This document shows, piece after piece, positions 1 to 9,800 of a DNA stretch of 64,000 bases. Under the pieces are notes generated by a model. It did not search any database, was not told where the DNA came from, and saw only the letters and a list, made by a program, of their open reading frames with translations. The stretch comes from DASQZK01 sp963771005 (GTDB lineage Bacteria; Bacteroidota; Bacteroidia; Bacteroidales; GCA-2748055): contig CAVYRO010000003.1 of the NCBI GenBank assembly GCA_963771005.1, positions 1-64,000 on the forward strand, written 5' to 3'. The translations under genes and the position numbers were made by a program. Position 1 is the stretch's first letter. Each line of letters begins with the position of its first letter.

Positions 1-633
1 CAAATCACCAAATCACCAAATCACCAGAATCAATCCCGATAACTCAATCCCGTCCTCTTTCCATTTCACCAAATCACCAAATCACCAAAATCACCAAATA
101 ATCAAAAAAAAAAATCCGTGTTCCTCTTCCCACTTCACCAAATCACCAAATCACCAAAATCACCAAAATAAAAGGACGAACGAGGATCGTCAAAACGGAT
201 TTTGGCGGATGGACGCGGATTAATTTGCTAAAGATATCAGTTTTCAGTTTTCAGTTTTCAGTTTTGAGGTTGAACCAAATCACCAAATCACCAAATAATC
301 TCCCATGATCCGTACAAATCCGTCCAATCCGTGTTCCTCTTCCTCTTCACCAAATCACCAAATCACCAAATCACCAAATCACCAAATAATCAAATCCGTG
401 TTCCTCTTCCACTTCACCAAATCACCAAATCACCAAATCACCAAATAATCAAATCCGTGTTCCTCTTCCCTTCCCAAATCACCAAATCACCAAATCACCA
501 AATAATCAAATCCGTGTTCCTCTTCCACTTCACCAAATCAACAAATCACCAAATCACCAAATAATCAAATCCGTGTACATCTACGGATTAACAAAGATCA
601 CGGAATTACACAAATCAACAAATCAACAAATCG
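1..633. repeat. Low-complexity tandem repeat region (8-bp unit in higher-order blocks)
   Basis: The stretch is dominated by an 8-bp unit, accaaatc, repeated in short runs. The runs are separated by a spacer of the type aatccgtgttcctcttcc, giving higher-order blocks of roughly 54-68 bp (spacers near 325, 393, 453 and 507). A second 8-bp run, cagttttc, lies at about 239-268. A segment near 195-225 repeats gcggat/cggatt words. Open frames here, such as 331-564, translate only the repeat and are not credible genes. The block lies downstream of prfB, and no terminator hairpin or promoter could be separated from the repeats. Such repeats are known from environmental Bacteroidota assemblies; their function is unknown. 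Confidence 0.85.
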
Positions 634-1720
634 TCAATCGCTATACTCCATCAGATAAGCCTTGATAAACGAATTAATGTTCCCGTCGAGCACATCCTGG
701 ACATTCCCGGTCTCGACACCGGTACGGAGGTCTTTCACAAGTTTGTAGGGATGGAGGACGTAATTACGGATCTGGGAACCCCATTCGATCTTTTTCTTCT
801 TGCTTTCAATCTCGGCCTGTTTCTCTTTCTTTTTCCGCAGTTCGAGCTCATAGAGATGCGATTTCAGGATCCGCATCGCATTCTCACGGTTCTTGAGTTG
901 TGAACGTGTCTCGGTGTTGTCGACGGTAATGCCCGTGGGAAGGTGCTTCACCCTGACGCCCGTCTCGACCTTGTTTACATTCTGTCCGCCTGCCCCACCG
1001 GACCGGAACGTGTCCCATTCCAGATCGGATGGACTGATGATGATCTCGATATTGTCATCGACGACCGGGGAGACGAAAATCGAGGCAAAGGATGTATGGC
1101 GCCTGGCATTGGAATCGAATGGGGATATGCGTACCAGCCTGTGCACGCCGGTCTCGGCTTTGAGATAACCGTAGGCATATTCGCCGGTGAATTCAAGTGT
1201 GACGGATTTGATCCCTGCTTCCTCACCCGCCAGCAGGCTGATCTCCTTGACCTTGTAATCGTTCCTTTCACCATAGCGAATATACATCCGCATCAGCATT
1301 TCAGCCCAGTCCTGCGATTCGGTGCCGCCTGCACCGGCATTTATCTTGAGTATGGCTCCCAGGACATCTTCCTCCTTGCTGAGCATATTGCGGAATTCGA
1401 GATCCTCGATAGTGCGCAGGGCCTTCTGGTACTGCCGGTCCACTTCTTCTTCGGAGCCCTCATCCTCATCAATAAAATCCATAAGGACCTGCAAGTCCTC
1501 AACCTCTGTTTTTATTTTGGAAAAAGCGCCTGTCCAGCTTTTGAGGTGTGAAATTTCTTTCAGTTTCTTCTCGGCCTCTTTGGGGTCGTCCCAAAAATTG
1601 GGTTGCCGGGTGATGACTTCCTCTTCTTCGATCCTTTTTTTCTTGCCGGCAATGTCAAAGATGCCTCCTCAGCGCATCCTGGCGCTCAACAAGTTCTTTC
1701 ACCTGTTCGGAAGTTATCAT
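634..1720 (-). CDS. prfB: Peptide chain release factor 2 (RF2), expressed by +1 programmed frameshift
   Basis: RF2 recognises UGA and UAA stop codons and triggers release of the nascent protein on the ribosome. The start ATG at 1720 opens a short frame of 21 codons ending in an in-frame TGA at 1657-1655. Translation must shift +1 there to enter the long frame that ends at 634. The long frame carries the SPF stop-recognition tripeptide in RISPFDSNARRHTSF and the catalytic GGQ in GGAGGQNVNK, with the basic region typical of RF domain 3 after it. Total length, about 361 residues, is normal for RF2. The break is therefore natural autoregulation, not damage: low RF2 slows termination at UGA and favours the shift. 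A possible -7 box lies 27 bp upstream of the ATG. recX and prmC lie upstream on the same strand. Confidence 0.97.
1654..1669 (-). other. RF2 programmed +1 frameshift site
   Basis: On the minus strand the sequence reads AGGAGGCATCTTTGAC. It contains a Shine-Dalgarno-like AGGAGG (1669-1664), a 3-base gap, the slippery CTT codon and the UGA stop followed by C. This matches the layout of the well-known bacterial prfB shift site. The ribosome slips from CUU U into the +1 frame, so that reading continues at GAC. The strong internal SD is notable because the genes around it mostly lack SD sequences. Confidence 0.95.
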
Positions 1721-1746
1721 ATCTGATTGTTTTTACGTTTGGAATA

Positions 1747-1754
1747 CAAAAATA
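1747..1754 (-). promoter_or_regulatory. Candidate -7 box for prfB
   Basis: TATTTTTG fits the Bacteroidota -7 consensus TAnnTTTG and lies 27 bp before the prfB ATG. No good -33 TTTG is visible at 19-21 bp, only a weak TCTG, so this is a tentative call. Confidence 0.4.
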
Positions 1755-1867
1755 ATAAAATTCCTGGATTTCAGAGGAAATGCATCCCGGAATTTCATCG
1801 CAGGGACGGGTCGCGACCTGTCCCGGCCTGTTCCGAACTGTCCCGATCTGTCCCGAACGTAATCCGG

Positions 1868-2357
1868 TTAACCTCGGTCGTCCCTGGCCGTTATCGCATT
1901 AATCAATTCATAGATCAGGTCGTTTTCAAATCCGCGGCCGGCGGCGAAACGGAATAATTTTGCCTTTCGCTGGTATGGATTGCTCTCTTTGATCGTACGG
2001 TTCTTTCTCCTCATTTCATCCTCGAGTGTGGACCGGTATTCGTCCGGATCTATTGATGCGAGCACACCTGACATGATCACGGGATCGATTTTTTTTTGCA
2101 TTAGGGCATTCCGGATTTTCAACCTACCCCAGTGATTGAGCCTGAATTTGTCACGTGTAAAAAATCCGGCGAAGCGGGAATCATCCAGGAAACGGTCTTC
2201 TTCCAGCCTCCGTATCACCCATTCTGCATCACCGGGCTAGGAGATTCATGGACTTGAGCTTTTCACGTATATCCGACGTGCATTTTTCCGAAGTCGAGCA
2301 AAGTTTCTGCATCCTTTGCAGTGCACCATTCCTGGCAGCGTTTGCTTCCGGGCTCAT
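1868..2357 (-). pseudogene. recX: RecX family regulatory protein, broken by one single-base insertion
   Basis: RecX proteins bind RecA filaments and modulate RecA activity. The ATG at 2357 overlaps the prmC stop as ATGA, so the genes look translationally coupled. The first frame reads MSPEANAARNGALQRMQKLC and continues to LKSMNLLAR, then meets TGA at about 2239. The downstream frame continues the same family alignment with GDAEWVIRRLEEDRFLDD, FTRDKFRLNHWGRLKIRNAL and DEMRRKN to a stop at 1868. One extra base in the GCCCGGT stretch (about 2236-2241) explains the break. Corrected, the product is about 162 residues, a normal RecX length. Both halves are well conserved, so a sequencing or consensus error is more likely than decay. 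A real frameshift cannot be excluded. Confidence 0.8.
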
Positions 2358-3199
2358 ATTTTCCTGGTTTTAATGAAACGGTTCTTATTATGGATATCTT
2401 TTATGACAGATGTCCCCGTAAAATCCTGTATATTAAAGAGTCCGGAAGTTTCCTCCCCGAGCTGTTCATTAATCTCAAGGTAAAGTGTTCCGTCGTTTTT
2501 CAGCATCTTCAGGCTGAAATCCCGGATCGCACGACAGTAGATCAATGGATCGTCATCAGGCACAAAAAGTGCATGATGTGGTTCATACTCCAGGACATTG
2601 TTATGCATTTTCTTCTTCTCGGAATGCCTGACATAGGGGGGATTACTTACGATGAGATCGAAAAGCGGGAGTGTAGAGGGAATTTGCGGTGCAAGGATAT
2701 CGAGGGATAAAAAATGAACCGGGGCATCGTTCGAGGCTGCATTTTCCCGTGCCGTTTCAAGGGCTCTGCCAGAATTGTCAGCACCCCAGACCTTTGCCCG
2801 GGGCAGCGAAACGGCGAGACTGACCGCGATGCAACCGCTTCCCGTGCCGATATCCAAGATAACGGGGTTCCCGCCGGAATACTCCTTCACGATCCTGTCC
2901 ACAAGTTCTTCGGTTTCAGGTCGGGGAATGAGGACAGATCCATTCACACGGATCTTCAGATCATAGAACCAGGCATACCCAAGGATGTATTGGACAGGGC
3001 GGTCGGTGAAAAGTTCAGTGACATTCCTGAGGATCCTCTCCAGATCGGTTTGCTCCATAGGAACATCACCTGCCAGGGCCGGGTTACGGCTATATCCCCG
3101 GTCGCTGAATAACAAGGCTGCAAGACTTTCGGATTCCCCTTTCCCGAATTTCGGCATAAGCCTTGAATTCACGAGCCGGTATGCTTCTTTTACAGTCAA
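2354..3199 (-). CDS. prmC: Peptide chain release factor N5-glutamine methyltransferase
   Basis: PrmC transfers a methyl group from S-adenosylmethionine to the glutamine of the GGQ motif in release factors. The 281-residue protein has a helical N-terminal domain (about 1-90), a Rossmann methyltransferase fold with the SAM-binding VILDIGTGSGCIAVSL, and the diagnostic catalytic NPPY in LIVSNPPYVRHSE. The frame starts at a TTG (3199). An ATG at 3204 is out of frame by one base, so either TTG is used or one T was lost from the sequence. The stop overlaps the recX start, and prfB, encoding a substrate of this family, is the next gene after recX. It is divergent from ribD. Confidence 0.95.
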   Translation of the reverse strand: MTVKEAYRLVNSRLMPKFGKGESESLAALLFSDRGYSRNPALAGDVPMEQTDLERILRNVTELFTDRPVQYILGYAWFYDLKIRVNGSVLIPRPETEELVDRIVKEYSGGNPVILDIGTGSGCIAVSLAVSLPRAKVWGADNSGRALETARENAASNDAPVHFLSLDILAPQIPSTLPLFDLIVSNPPYVRHSEKKKMHNNVLEYEPHHALFVPDDDPLIYCRAIRDFSLKMLKNDGTLYLEINEQLGEETSGLFNIQDFTGTSVIKDIHNKNRFIKTRKI

Positions 3200-3205
3200 A
3201 TCATT

Positions 3206-3213
3206 TATTTTTG
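3206..3213 (+). promoter_or_regulatory. Candidate -7 box for ribD
   Basis: TATTTTTG matches TAnnTTTG and ends 29 bp before the TTG start proposed for ribD. That distance is similar to the short leaders seen at prfB, dapD and the SPOR lipoprotein gene. No clear -33 element was found. Confidence 0.35.
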
Positions 3214-3241
3214 TTCAAAATTAATAAATCGGACGGTTCCA

Positions 3242-4288
3242 TTGGAAATTCATGGGAAATATATGCGCCGGTGTCTTGAACTGGCCCGGAAAGGATTGGG
3301 CAAGACACAACAAAATCCGTTAGTCGGGCGCGGTCATTGTCCATGACGGGCGTATCATCGGCGAGGGATATCACCACGAGTACGGGGGACCGCATGCAGA
3401 GGTAAATGCCATTCATTCGGTAGCGGATAAATCGCTTCTCAGGGATGCCACGCTGTATGTGAACCTTGAGCCCTGTTCTCATTACGGGAAGACACCCCCC
3501 TGTTCACTGCTGGTCAGGGAGAAAGGAATACCCCGTATTGTGATCAGGCACCCCGGATCCCAATCCACAAGTTTCCGGCCAGGGTATCCGTATGCTCAGG
3601 GAAGGCGGTGCCGTAGTAGTTACCGGGGTTCTGGATGAGGCGTGCCGTTGGCTGAACCGGCGGTTTTTCAAATTTATCACCACCGGCAAACCCTGGGTCA
3701 TTCTTAAATGGGCCGAGAGTCACGATGGATTTCTGGACAGGGTAAGGAAGGAAGGGGATGTAACCGGGCCAAACTGGATAACAAACCTGACGGCTAGAAC
3801 GCTGGTCCATAAATGGCGGTCGGAAGAGGCCGGGATCATGGCAGGTGTAAATACCATTCTGACAGATAACCCGCGGCTGGATGTGCGGGACTGGACTGGA
3901 AGGAACCCGGTCCGGATAATAATCGACAGGAACGGCCGTATCGGGCAATTTTTCAATGTCATGGACGGAAAACAAAAGACAGTTTTATTCACAACCAAAC
4001 CGGCGGAGCCAGGGACCAATACGGAAAATATCAATCCGTCTGATGATTTCAGCCTGGAAAATATTCTCCGGAACCTGGGCGGCATGGGTATCTCCTCATT
4101 GATGGTAGAAGGGGGAAGTCTTCTGCTTACCAGTTTTTTAAGTTCCGGTCAATGGGATGAGGCGCGGGTATTTACGGGAAGGGACGATTTTCAAGACGGC
4201 GTGAGGGCGCCCCGACATGAGAAAGGACCCGGCAGAGTTGGTCCTTTACAGGAATAACCAGTTTAAATACTATCAATCTGCTGATTAA
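3242..4288 (+). pseudogene. ribD: Bifunctional riboflavin deaminase/reductase RibD, broken by three single-base insertions
   Basis: RibD deaminates the pyrimidine intermediate of riboflavin synthesis and then reduces its ribose side chain. Read with three +1 corrections, the whole family architecture is present. The deaminase domain has NPLVGAVIVHDG, the zinc-binding PHAEVNAIH and the PCSHYGKTPPC motif. The reductase domain has WITNLTARTLVHKWRSE, AGVNTILTDNPRLDVR and LMVEGGSLLLTSF. Breaks lie near 3328-3333 (gtcgggcgcg, extra G), near 3542-3546 (atcaggcacc, extra A or G) and near 4211-4215 (gcgccccgac, extra C). After the last correction the protein ends in QFKYYQSAD at a TAA at 4286-4288. 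The longest uncorrected frame starts at 3592. The start is TTG 3242 or ATG 3263. Three same-direction indels in an otherwise conserved, usually essential gene suggest consensus error. Confidence 0.82.
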
Positions 4289-4461
4289 TAAATCATATTC
4301 TGTTCTTGTTTTTAATGAAATATATATATTTGTTGTTATCGAAGCATTACTTTTTCCTTTCAGTACCGTATAATTAAGAAATTTTACCCGGAACATGAAC
4401 ATCTGCCGGATTTACAGCTGATTAAAATCGCTTATACCGGCTTGGTTTTTATAATCCGTTC

Positions 4462-6825
4462 ATGAAAATACCAATTAAAATGAAAAAATTTACCCTGTTC
4501 GCCATTAGTCTTATTTTCCTTGCCATTTCCCTGGATGCCGGAGCGCAAAATGCCAAAAAGTACCTTAAGGTCGGGACAGAGTTCATGGAAAATTCAAAAT
4601 ACCAGGATGCCATAGAACAATTCTCCAGGGCTATATCGGAAGATCCTGATTTTGAAAAGGCATATTTCGCGCGGGCAGGGGCTTATGAGGTCATCAAAGA
4701 ATTTGCAAAGGCTGCTGAAGACTATGAAAAACTTGCCATCTTCGATCCAAAAAATGAAGAATATTATTACCGCGGTGCGCTGATGTCCTATGATCTCAGC
4801 GATTTTCCTTCCTCGTTGATGAAACTTGATAATGCACTTAAACTAAACAGATTTTACCCGGAAGCCATGCAGCTCAGGGTGCTCACCCTTATCCGGCTGA
4901 AAAGATATATGGAAGCCCTGGATCAATCAAAGGACGCCCTGAGATTTAAGGAAACGGATATTAATTATTTCAATCACGGGAGGATCAACGAACTTCTTGG
5001 GATGAATGAAGAGGCTGAGAAAGCATATGAAAGCGCGCTTAAAAAGAATAAGAATTTTCTTGAAGCCTATACGGCCCTGGCTGATCTTCAGCGTAAGGAG
5101 CACAAACTCGATGTGGCGCTCATAACGATCAACAAAGCCCTGGGAATCGATAAAAACTATGTGGAGGCATACCGGGTCAGAAGTGCTGTCTATGCCGACC
5201 AGCTTAAATACGCAGAAGCTATCAATGATGTATCCACCATCATCCTCATTCAGCCCGAAAACGCAGATATGTATTTTCTCCGCGCCAAATATTACCAGGG
5301 TTATGCCCAGCACCTCAATGCCATTTCCGATTTTACGAAAGTGATCTCACTGGAACCGGGAAACGCGCAGGCATATTTCAACAGGGCTTATTCGTACGAA
5401 CAGATCATGAAGCTCGACGATGCCATCAAAGATTATAAAAAACTGGCCGAAGTGGCAGAGGATGATGCGGAAGCGCTTGAATTGATAGCCGAAGCGGAAA
5501 AAAGGCTTTTTGAATTAAATCGCGAATCCGACAAGCCCGGAGTCGTGCTCATAAATCCTGCCGAGAAAGAGGATTTTACACTTAATGTTCCGACAGGCCA
5601 GGATGTCATCCCTATCGTTGGCAACGCTACCGATGAGAGTGCACTGAAGGAAGTGAAGGTCAATGGCATCCAGATCCCGTTTACCAGGAAAAAATCCGGT
5701 TTTGAGTTCATGACGAGCATCGACCTTGCCGAAAACAATAATCTCACTGTGGATGTGACCGATGTTTACGACAACACAACCACCATCACCTATAACGTAG
5801 TTAGGACGGAGGTGGATCCGCCAAGGATTCGCATCATCGCTCCGTATGCATCCGATAACAACGTCATCTATCTCGATTCAGATGATCCCTCCATCTATGT
5901 CGAAGGATCCATCTCCGATGAGAGCCTGATCAAAACGATATACATCAACGATGTCATCGCCAGTTATGTGCCGGATGAAAAAAATCCGAATTTCCAGGCA
6001 ATGATCGGAATCCAGAACCGCGATAAATTTACAGTCAAAGCCGAAGATAAATTCGGGAACATCTCGGAGGTAACCTACAGGTTGAACCGGGAGGCTGTCA
6101 CCCTGGGTGCTGACAACCCGATGGGCAAAACCTGGGTGGTCTTCATAGAAAATTCCAGTTACACAAGTTTTGCCAGCCTTGAAGGACCCACCAAGGATAT
6201 CATCATGATGAAAACGGCCCTGGCTAAGTATTCGATCCATAATTTCATCCATAAACAAAACATGACCAAGCAGGAACTTGAACGGTTCTTCGCCATTGAA
6301 CTGCGCGATCTCCTGAGGAGCAACCGCGTCAATTCCCTGCTGATCTGGTTTGCAGGTCATGGCAAATTCGTGAACCAGACCGGTTACTGGGTGCCTGTCG
6401 ACGCAAAAAGGGACGATGAATTCACTTACTTCAATATCAATGCACTCAAAGCCTCCATGCAATCTTACCCTTCGACCGTTACCCATACCCTGATCGTCAC
6501 GGATGCCTGTGAATCGGGTCCCAGCTTTTACCAGGCTATGCGTGGCGAATTACCCGACAGGAGTTGTAACGATTGGGCTTCGGTGAGGCTGAAATCATCT
6601 CAGGTTTTCTCATCGGCAGGTTACGAACTAGCCATCGACAACAGCCAGTTTACGCGAACTTTTGCCAATGTACTGGCTAATAATCCCGACGCCTGTATTC
6701 CCATAGAAAGTGTGGTTCAGAAAGTTACCGATGCTGTGGAGAAGAGTCAGCAGCAGAAACCCCAGTTCGGAAAAATAGCCGGACTAGAAGATGAGAACGG
6801 CACATTTTTCTTCATCGCAAAATAA
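4462..6825 (+). CDS. Secreted TPR protein with C-terminal caspase-like (peptidase C14) domain
   Basis: The 787-residue protein begins with a signal peptide (FTLFAISLIFLAISLDAGAQ). An alternative start ATG lies at codon 7 (4480). Residues about 30-345 are tandem tetratricopeptide repeats. Residues about 365-550 form two beta-rich segments of Ig-like character with repeated NATDES/SISDES and VTDVYDN/KAEDKFGN motifs. Residues about 556-785 are a caspase-like domain with the catalytic pair visible: His633 in WFAGHGK and Cys683 in VTDACESG. The domain usually cleaves peptides at defined sites and here would act outside the cytoplasm; the substrate is unknown. The next gene starts 6 bp after the stop, so the two are probably co-transcribed. 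The 173 bp upstream hold one TATATTTG (4325-4332) that could be a -7 box, but its -33 spacing is poor. Confidence 0.9.
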   Translation: MKIPIKMKKFTLFAISLIFLAISLDAGAQNAKKYLKVGTEFMENSKYQDAIEQFSRAISEDPDFEKAYFARAGAYEVIKEFAKAAEDYEKLAIFDPKNEEYYYRGALMSYDLSDFPSSLMKLDNALKLNRFYPEAMQLRVLTLIRLKRYMEALDQSKDALRFKETDINYFNHGRINELLGMNEEAEKAYESALKKNKNFLEAYTALADLQRKEHKLDVALITINKALGIDKNYVEAYRVRSAVYADQLKYAEAINDVSTIILIQPENADMYFLRAKYYQGYAQHLNAISDFTKVISLEPGNAQAYFNRAYSYEQIMKLDDAIKDYKKLAEVAEDDAEALELIAEAEKRLFELNRESDKPGVVLINPAEKEDFTLNVPTGQDVIPIVGNATDESALKEVKVNGIQIPFTRKKSGFEFMTSIDLAENNNLTVDVTDVYDNTTTITYNVVRTEVDPPRIRIIAPYASDNNVIYLDSDDPSIYVEGSISDESLIKTIYINDVIASYVPDEKNPNFQAMIGIQNRDKFTVKAEDKFGNISEVTYRLNREAVTLGADNPMGKTWVVFIENSSYTSFASLEGPTKDIIMMKTALAKYSIHNFIHKQNMTKQELERFFAIELRDLLRSNRVNSLLIWFAGHGKFVNQTGYWVPVDAKRDDEFTYFNINALKASMQSYPSTVTHTLIVTDACESGPSFYQAMRGELPDRSCNDWASVRLKSSQVFSSAGYELAIDNSQFTRTFANVLANNPDACIPIESVVQKVTDAVEKSQQQKPQFGKIAGLEDENGTFFFIAK

Positions 6826-6831
6826 GGAAGC

Positions 6832-9800
6832 ATGATTTTTCCCCGCCGGTTTCTACGGGTGAAAGCTTTTTCCAGTCCCGGGTTGAGGATAAAACTCATT
6901 TTTTTTTCAGCTATCCTTTCGGGCACCCTTTCAGCGCAAAATTATTTCTTCGATACCTATAGTGTGTCGGACGACCTTGCTCAATCGACTGTTTTCACTA
7001 TGCTGCAGGACAGGAACGATTATTTGTGGCTGGGAACCCGGGCAGGATTAAGCCGGTTCGACGGAAAAAAATTCATGAATTTTACCATGGAGGACGGCCT
7101 GGCCGAAAATGGAGTGAAGATACTCTGCCTCGACAGCAGCCGGCGTCTCTGGATAGGCCATGCCGCAGGCGGAGTCTCACTTTACGATGGTCATCACTTT
7201 CGCGTTTTTTCCAAACCGGGAGCCATGTTCAGCAGCGATATCACCTCGATCGTCCAGGAACCCGATGGCGCAATATGGATTACGAGCGAACTTTCAGGAG
7301 CGGTGAAGATCACGAAGGTGGGAATGACGCTGGAGGATTCGGAAAAGGAACAATACATCGGAAATACCCTGAGCGACAGGATATTCGGCGCCTGCAGCGG
7401 GCATGACGGAAAGCTCTATTTTATCACCGATGCATTCATAAAAATTTACAATCCTTCCACTAATGACTTTTCCGGATTCCAGATTGACGGAATGCCGAGG
7501 TTCTTCCAGATCACGCTGATGTTCGAGGACTCCCGGAATAATCTATGGTTCGGCACATATCACGGGGGTCTCTATAAATATGACATTGCAGCAGGTACCT
7601 TCCGGGTATTTGACAACCGTGACGGCCTGGGTTCGAACTGGATCAGCGCCCTGAATGAAGACGGGGACGGCAATATATGGGTGGGTACCTGGGGCGGCGG
7701 GCTGACAAGGATAGGTCCGGAAGGAATAAAGACGTATGATAAATCCAATGGCCTGCCCGACCTGATGGTGCGATGTATACTCGGCGACAGGGAAGGGAAT
7801 CTGCTCATAGGCACCAACGAACACGGGATCAATATTTTTAAAGGGGAACAATTCGTTTCCTGGTTCCGGGATGACGGTCTTACGAATCCCCAGGTATGGT
7901 CTATAATGCAGGCAGATGACGGCCGGTTCTGGTTTGGCACCAACGATGGGATCAGTATCTTTGATCCCCGGAAAAAAGGATTGGCTGCATTCTCAAGTTT
8001 TTACAAACTTAAAGACAGCAGGATACGGATGCTGAAGGAGGATAAGAAAGGGCGGATATGGATAGCCTCCGGAAACCAGGATGTTTTTACCTTTAACACA
8101 AACAATGGTCAATTCACCTATGAGCCCGGGCTGAATTCCTACCTGTCGACCCTTGTGGTCACCTCGATGGCAACCGATACTTCGGGGAGGGTGTGGACCG
8201 GAACCCTTGACGGGCTCGTTGGTTACGATTATGATACCAGGAAAGCCTGGTATTTTACACAGACCTCCGGACTGGCGGGAAATGAGATCACAGCAATTTA
8301 TACGGCCCCGAACGGCGAACTCTGGGTCGGTTCCAGGGGTGAAGGGCTGAGCCGCATGGAAGCGGATTCATTCCGGGCTTTACCATTGAATGAAGATTTT
8401 ACCCCTACCTGCATGGTCTATGACGGGGCAGGGAGACTATGGGTTGGAACGGAAGCAAAAGGTGTTGTGGTCGTGGATTCTGAGGCCGGGAAGATCGTGG
8501 AGGAATACAAGGAAAGTGACGGGCTCCTGGCCAACCTGATCAATCTTATAGAATCGGACAAGCAGGGGAATATCTATATCGGTACCAACAAGGGGTTGAA
8601 CATATACCACCAGCAAAAGAAAAAGATCTATTCCTATACCGATAAAAACGGCTTTGTCGGCATCGAAACAAAGCCGAATTCAGTATGCAGGGATAACGAC
8701 GGTTATCTCTGGTTCGGAACGGTTTCCGGCGTTACCCGTTTCGATCCTTATACCCCGGTAAAAAGAAATGGTAACCCCTTGACGCATATCATAAGTTTCA
8801 AGGTAAATCTCGAAGACCGGGTCATGAATTCCGGGTTAAAGCTGAATTTTTTTGAGAATGACGTCATTCTGGATTACATAAGCATTTGTCTCACAAACCC
8901 CGATGCAGTCAGGTACCAGATCATGCTCGACGGGGCCGACAATGACTGGCGCCCGGTCACGGAACAGACCACGGTAACTTATCCCTCTTTGGCTCCCGGA
9001 AGGTATACTTTCCGTGTGAAAGCCCTGAACAGCGAAGGCAACTGGAACGAGAAACCTGTGACTTACAGCTTCCAGATAAGGCCTCCGTTCTATAAATCCT
9101 GGTGGTTTATTCTGATCTGTATTTTTACCGGGGCATGGGGCATCATCCTATATGTTATGATACGGGAAAGGAACCTCCTCAGGGAGAAGCGGATACTGGA
9201 GGATAAGGTGATGATAAGGACCGTCGAAGTTGTCGCCCAGAAGGAAGAACTAGCCCAGAAGAACAAGGATATTACCGACAGTATCCGGTATGCAAAACGG
9301 ATCCAGTTCGCCATTCTTCCCCCAAAAATTCCTTTTAAAGATACCTTCATTCTTTTTAGGCCAAAAGATATTGTGAGCGGGGACTTTTACTGGATCGACA
9401 CAGTGGGCGACCGGGAGTATATGGCAGCTGTCGATTGCACGGGCCATGGAGTACCCGGAGCGTTGATGTCCATCATTGGTCATAATTCCCTGAACAAGGT
9501 CGTACATGGCAAAGGCATTCTTGACCCTGCCGGGATACTCGACTGCCTGAACGAAGAAGTGATCTTTAACCTAAGGGCCCAGGATGAAGACGGGACGATC
9601 TATGACGGAATGGATGTTGCCCTTGTTTGTTATAACAGGGCAAAGAGGGAGATTGAATTTGCCGGTGCCTATAACCCCCTTGTGATCATTCGTAACGGAG
9701 AAATTATCGAGATCAAGGCGGATCGTTTTTCCATCGGCCGTTCATCCAGTCTCGAACCTGATAAGAAATTCACCGGTCACCGCATAAAGATCGAAAAAGG

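Noticed and set aside
331..564. 77-codon open frame in the left repeat
   Set aside because: It translates only the accaaatc repeat and spacer, with no family features.
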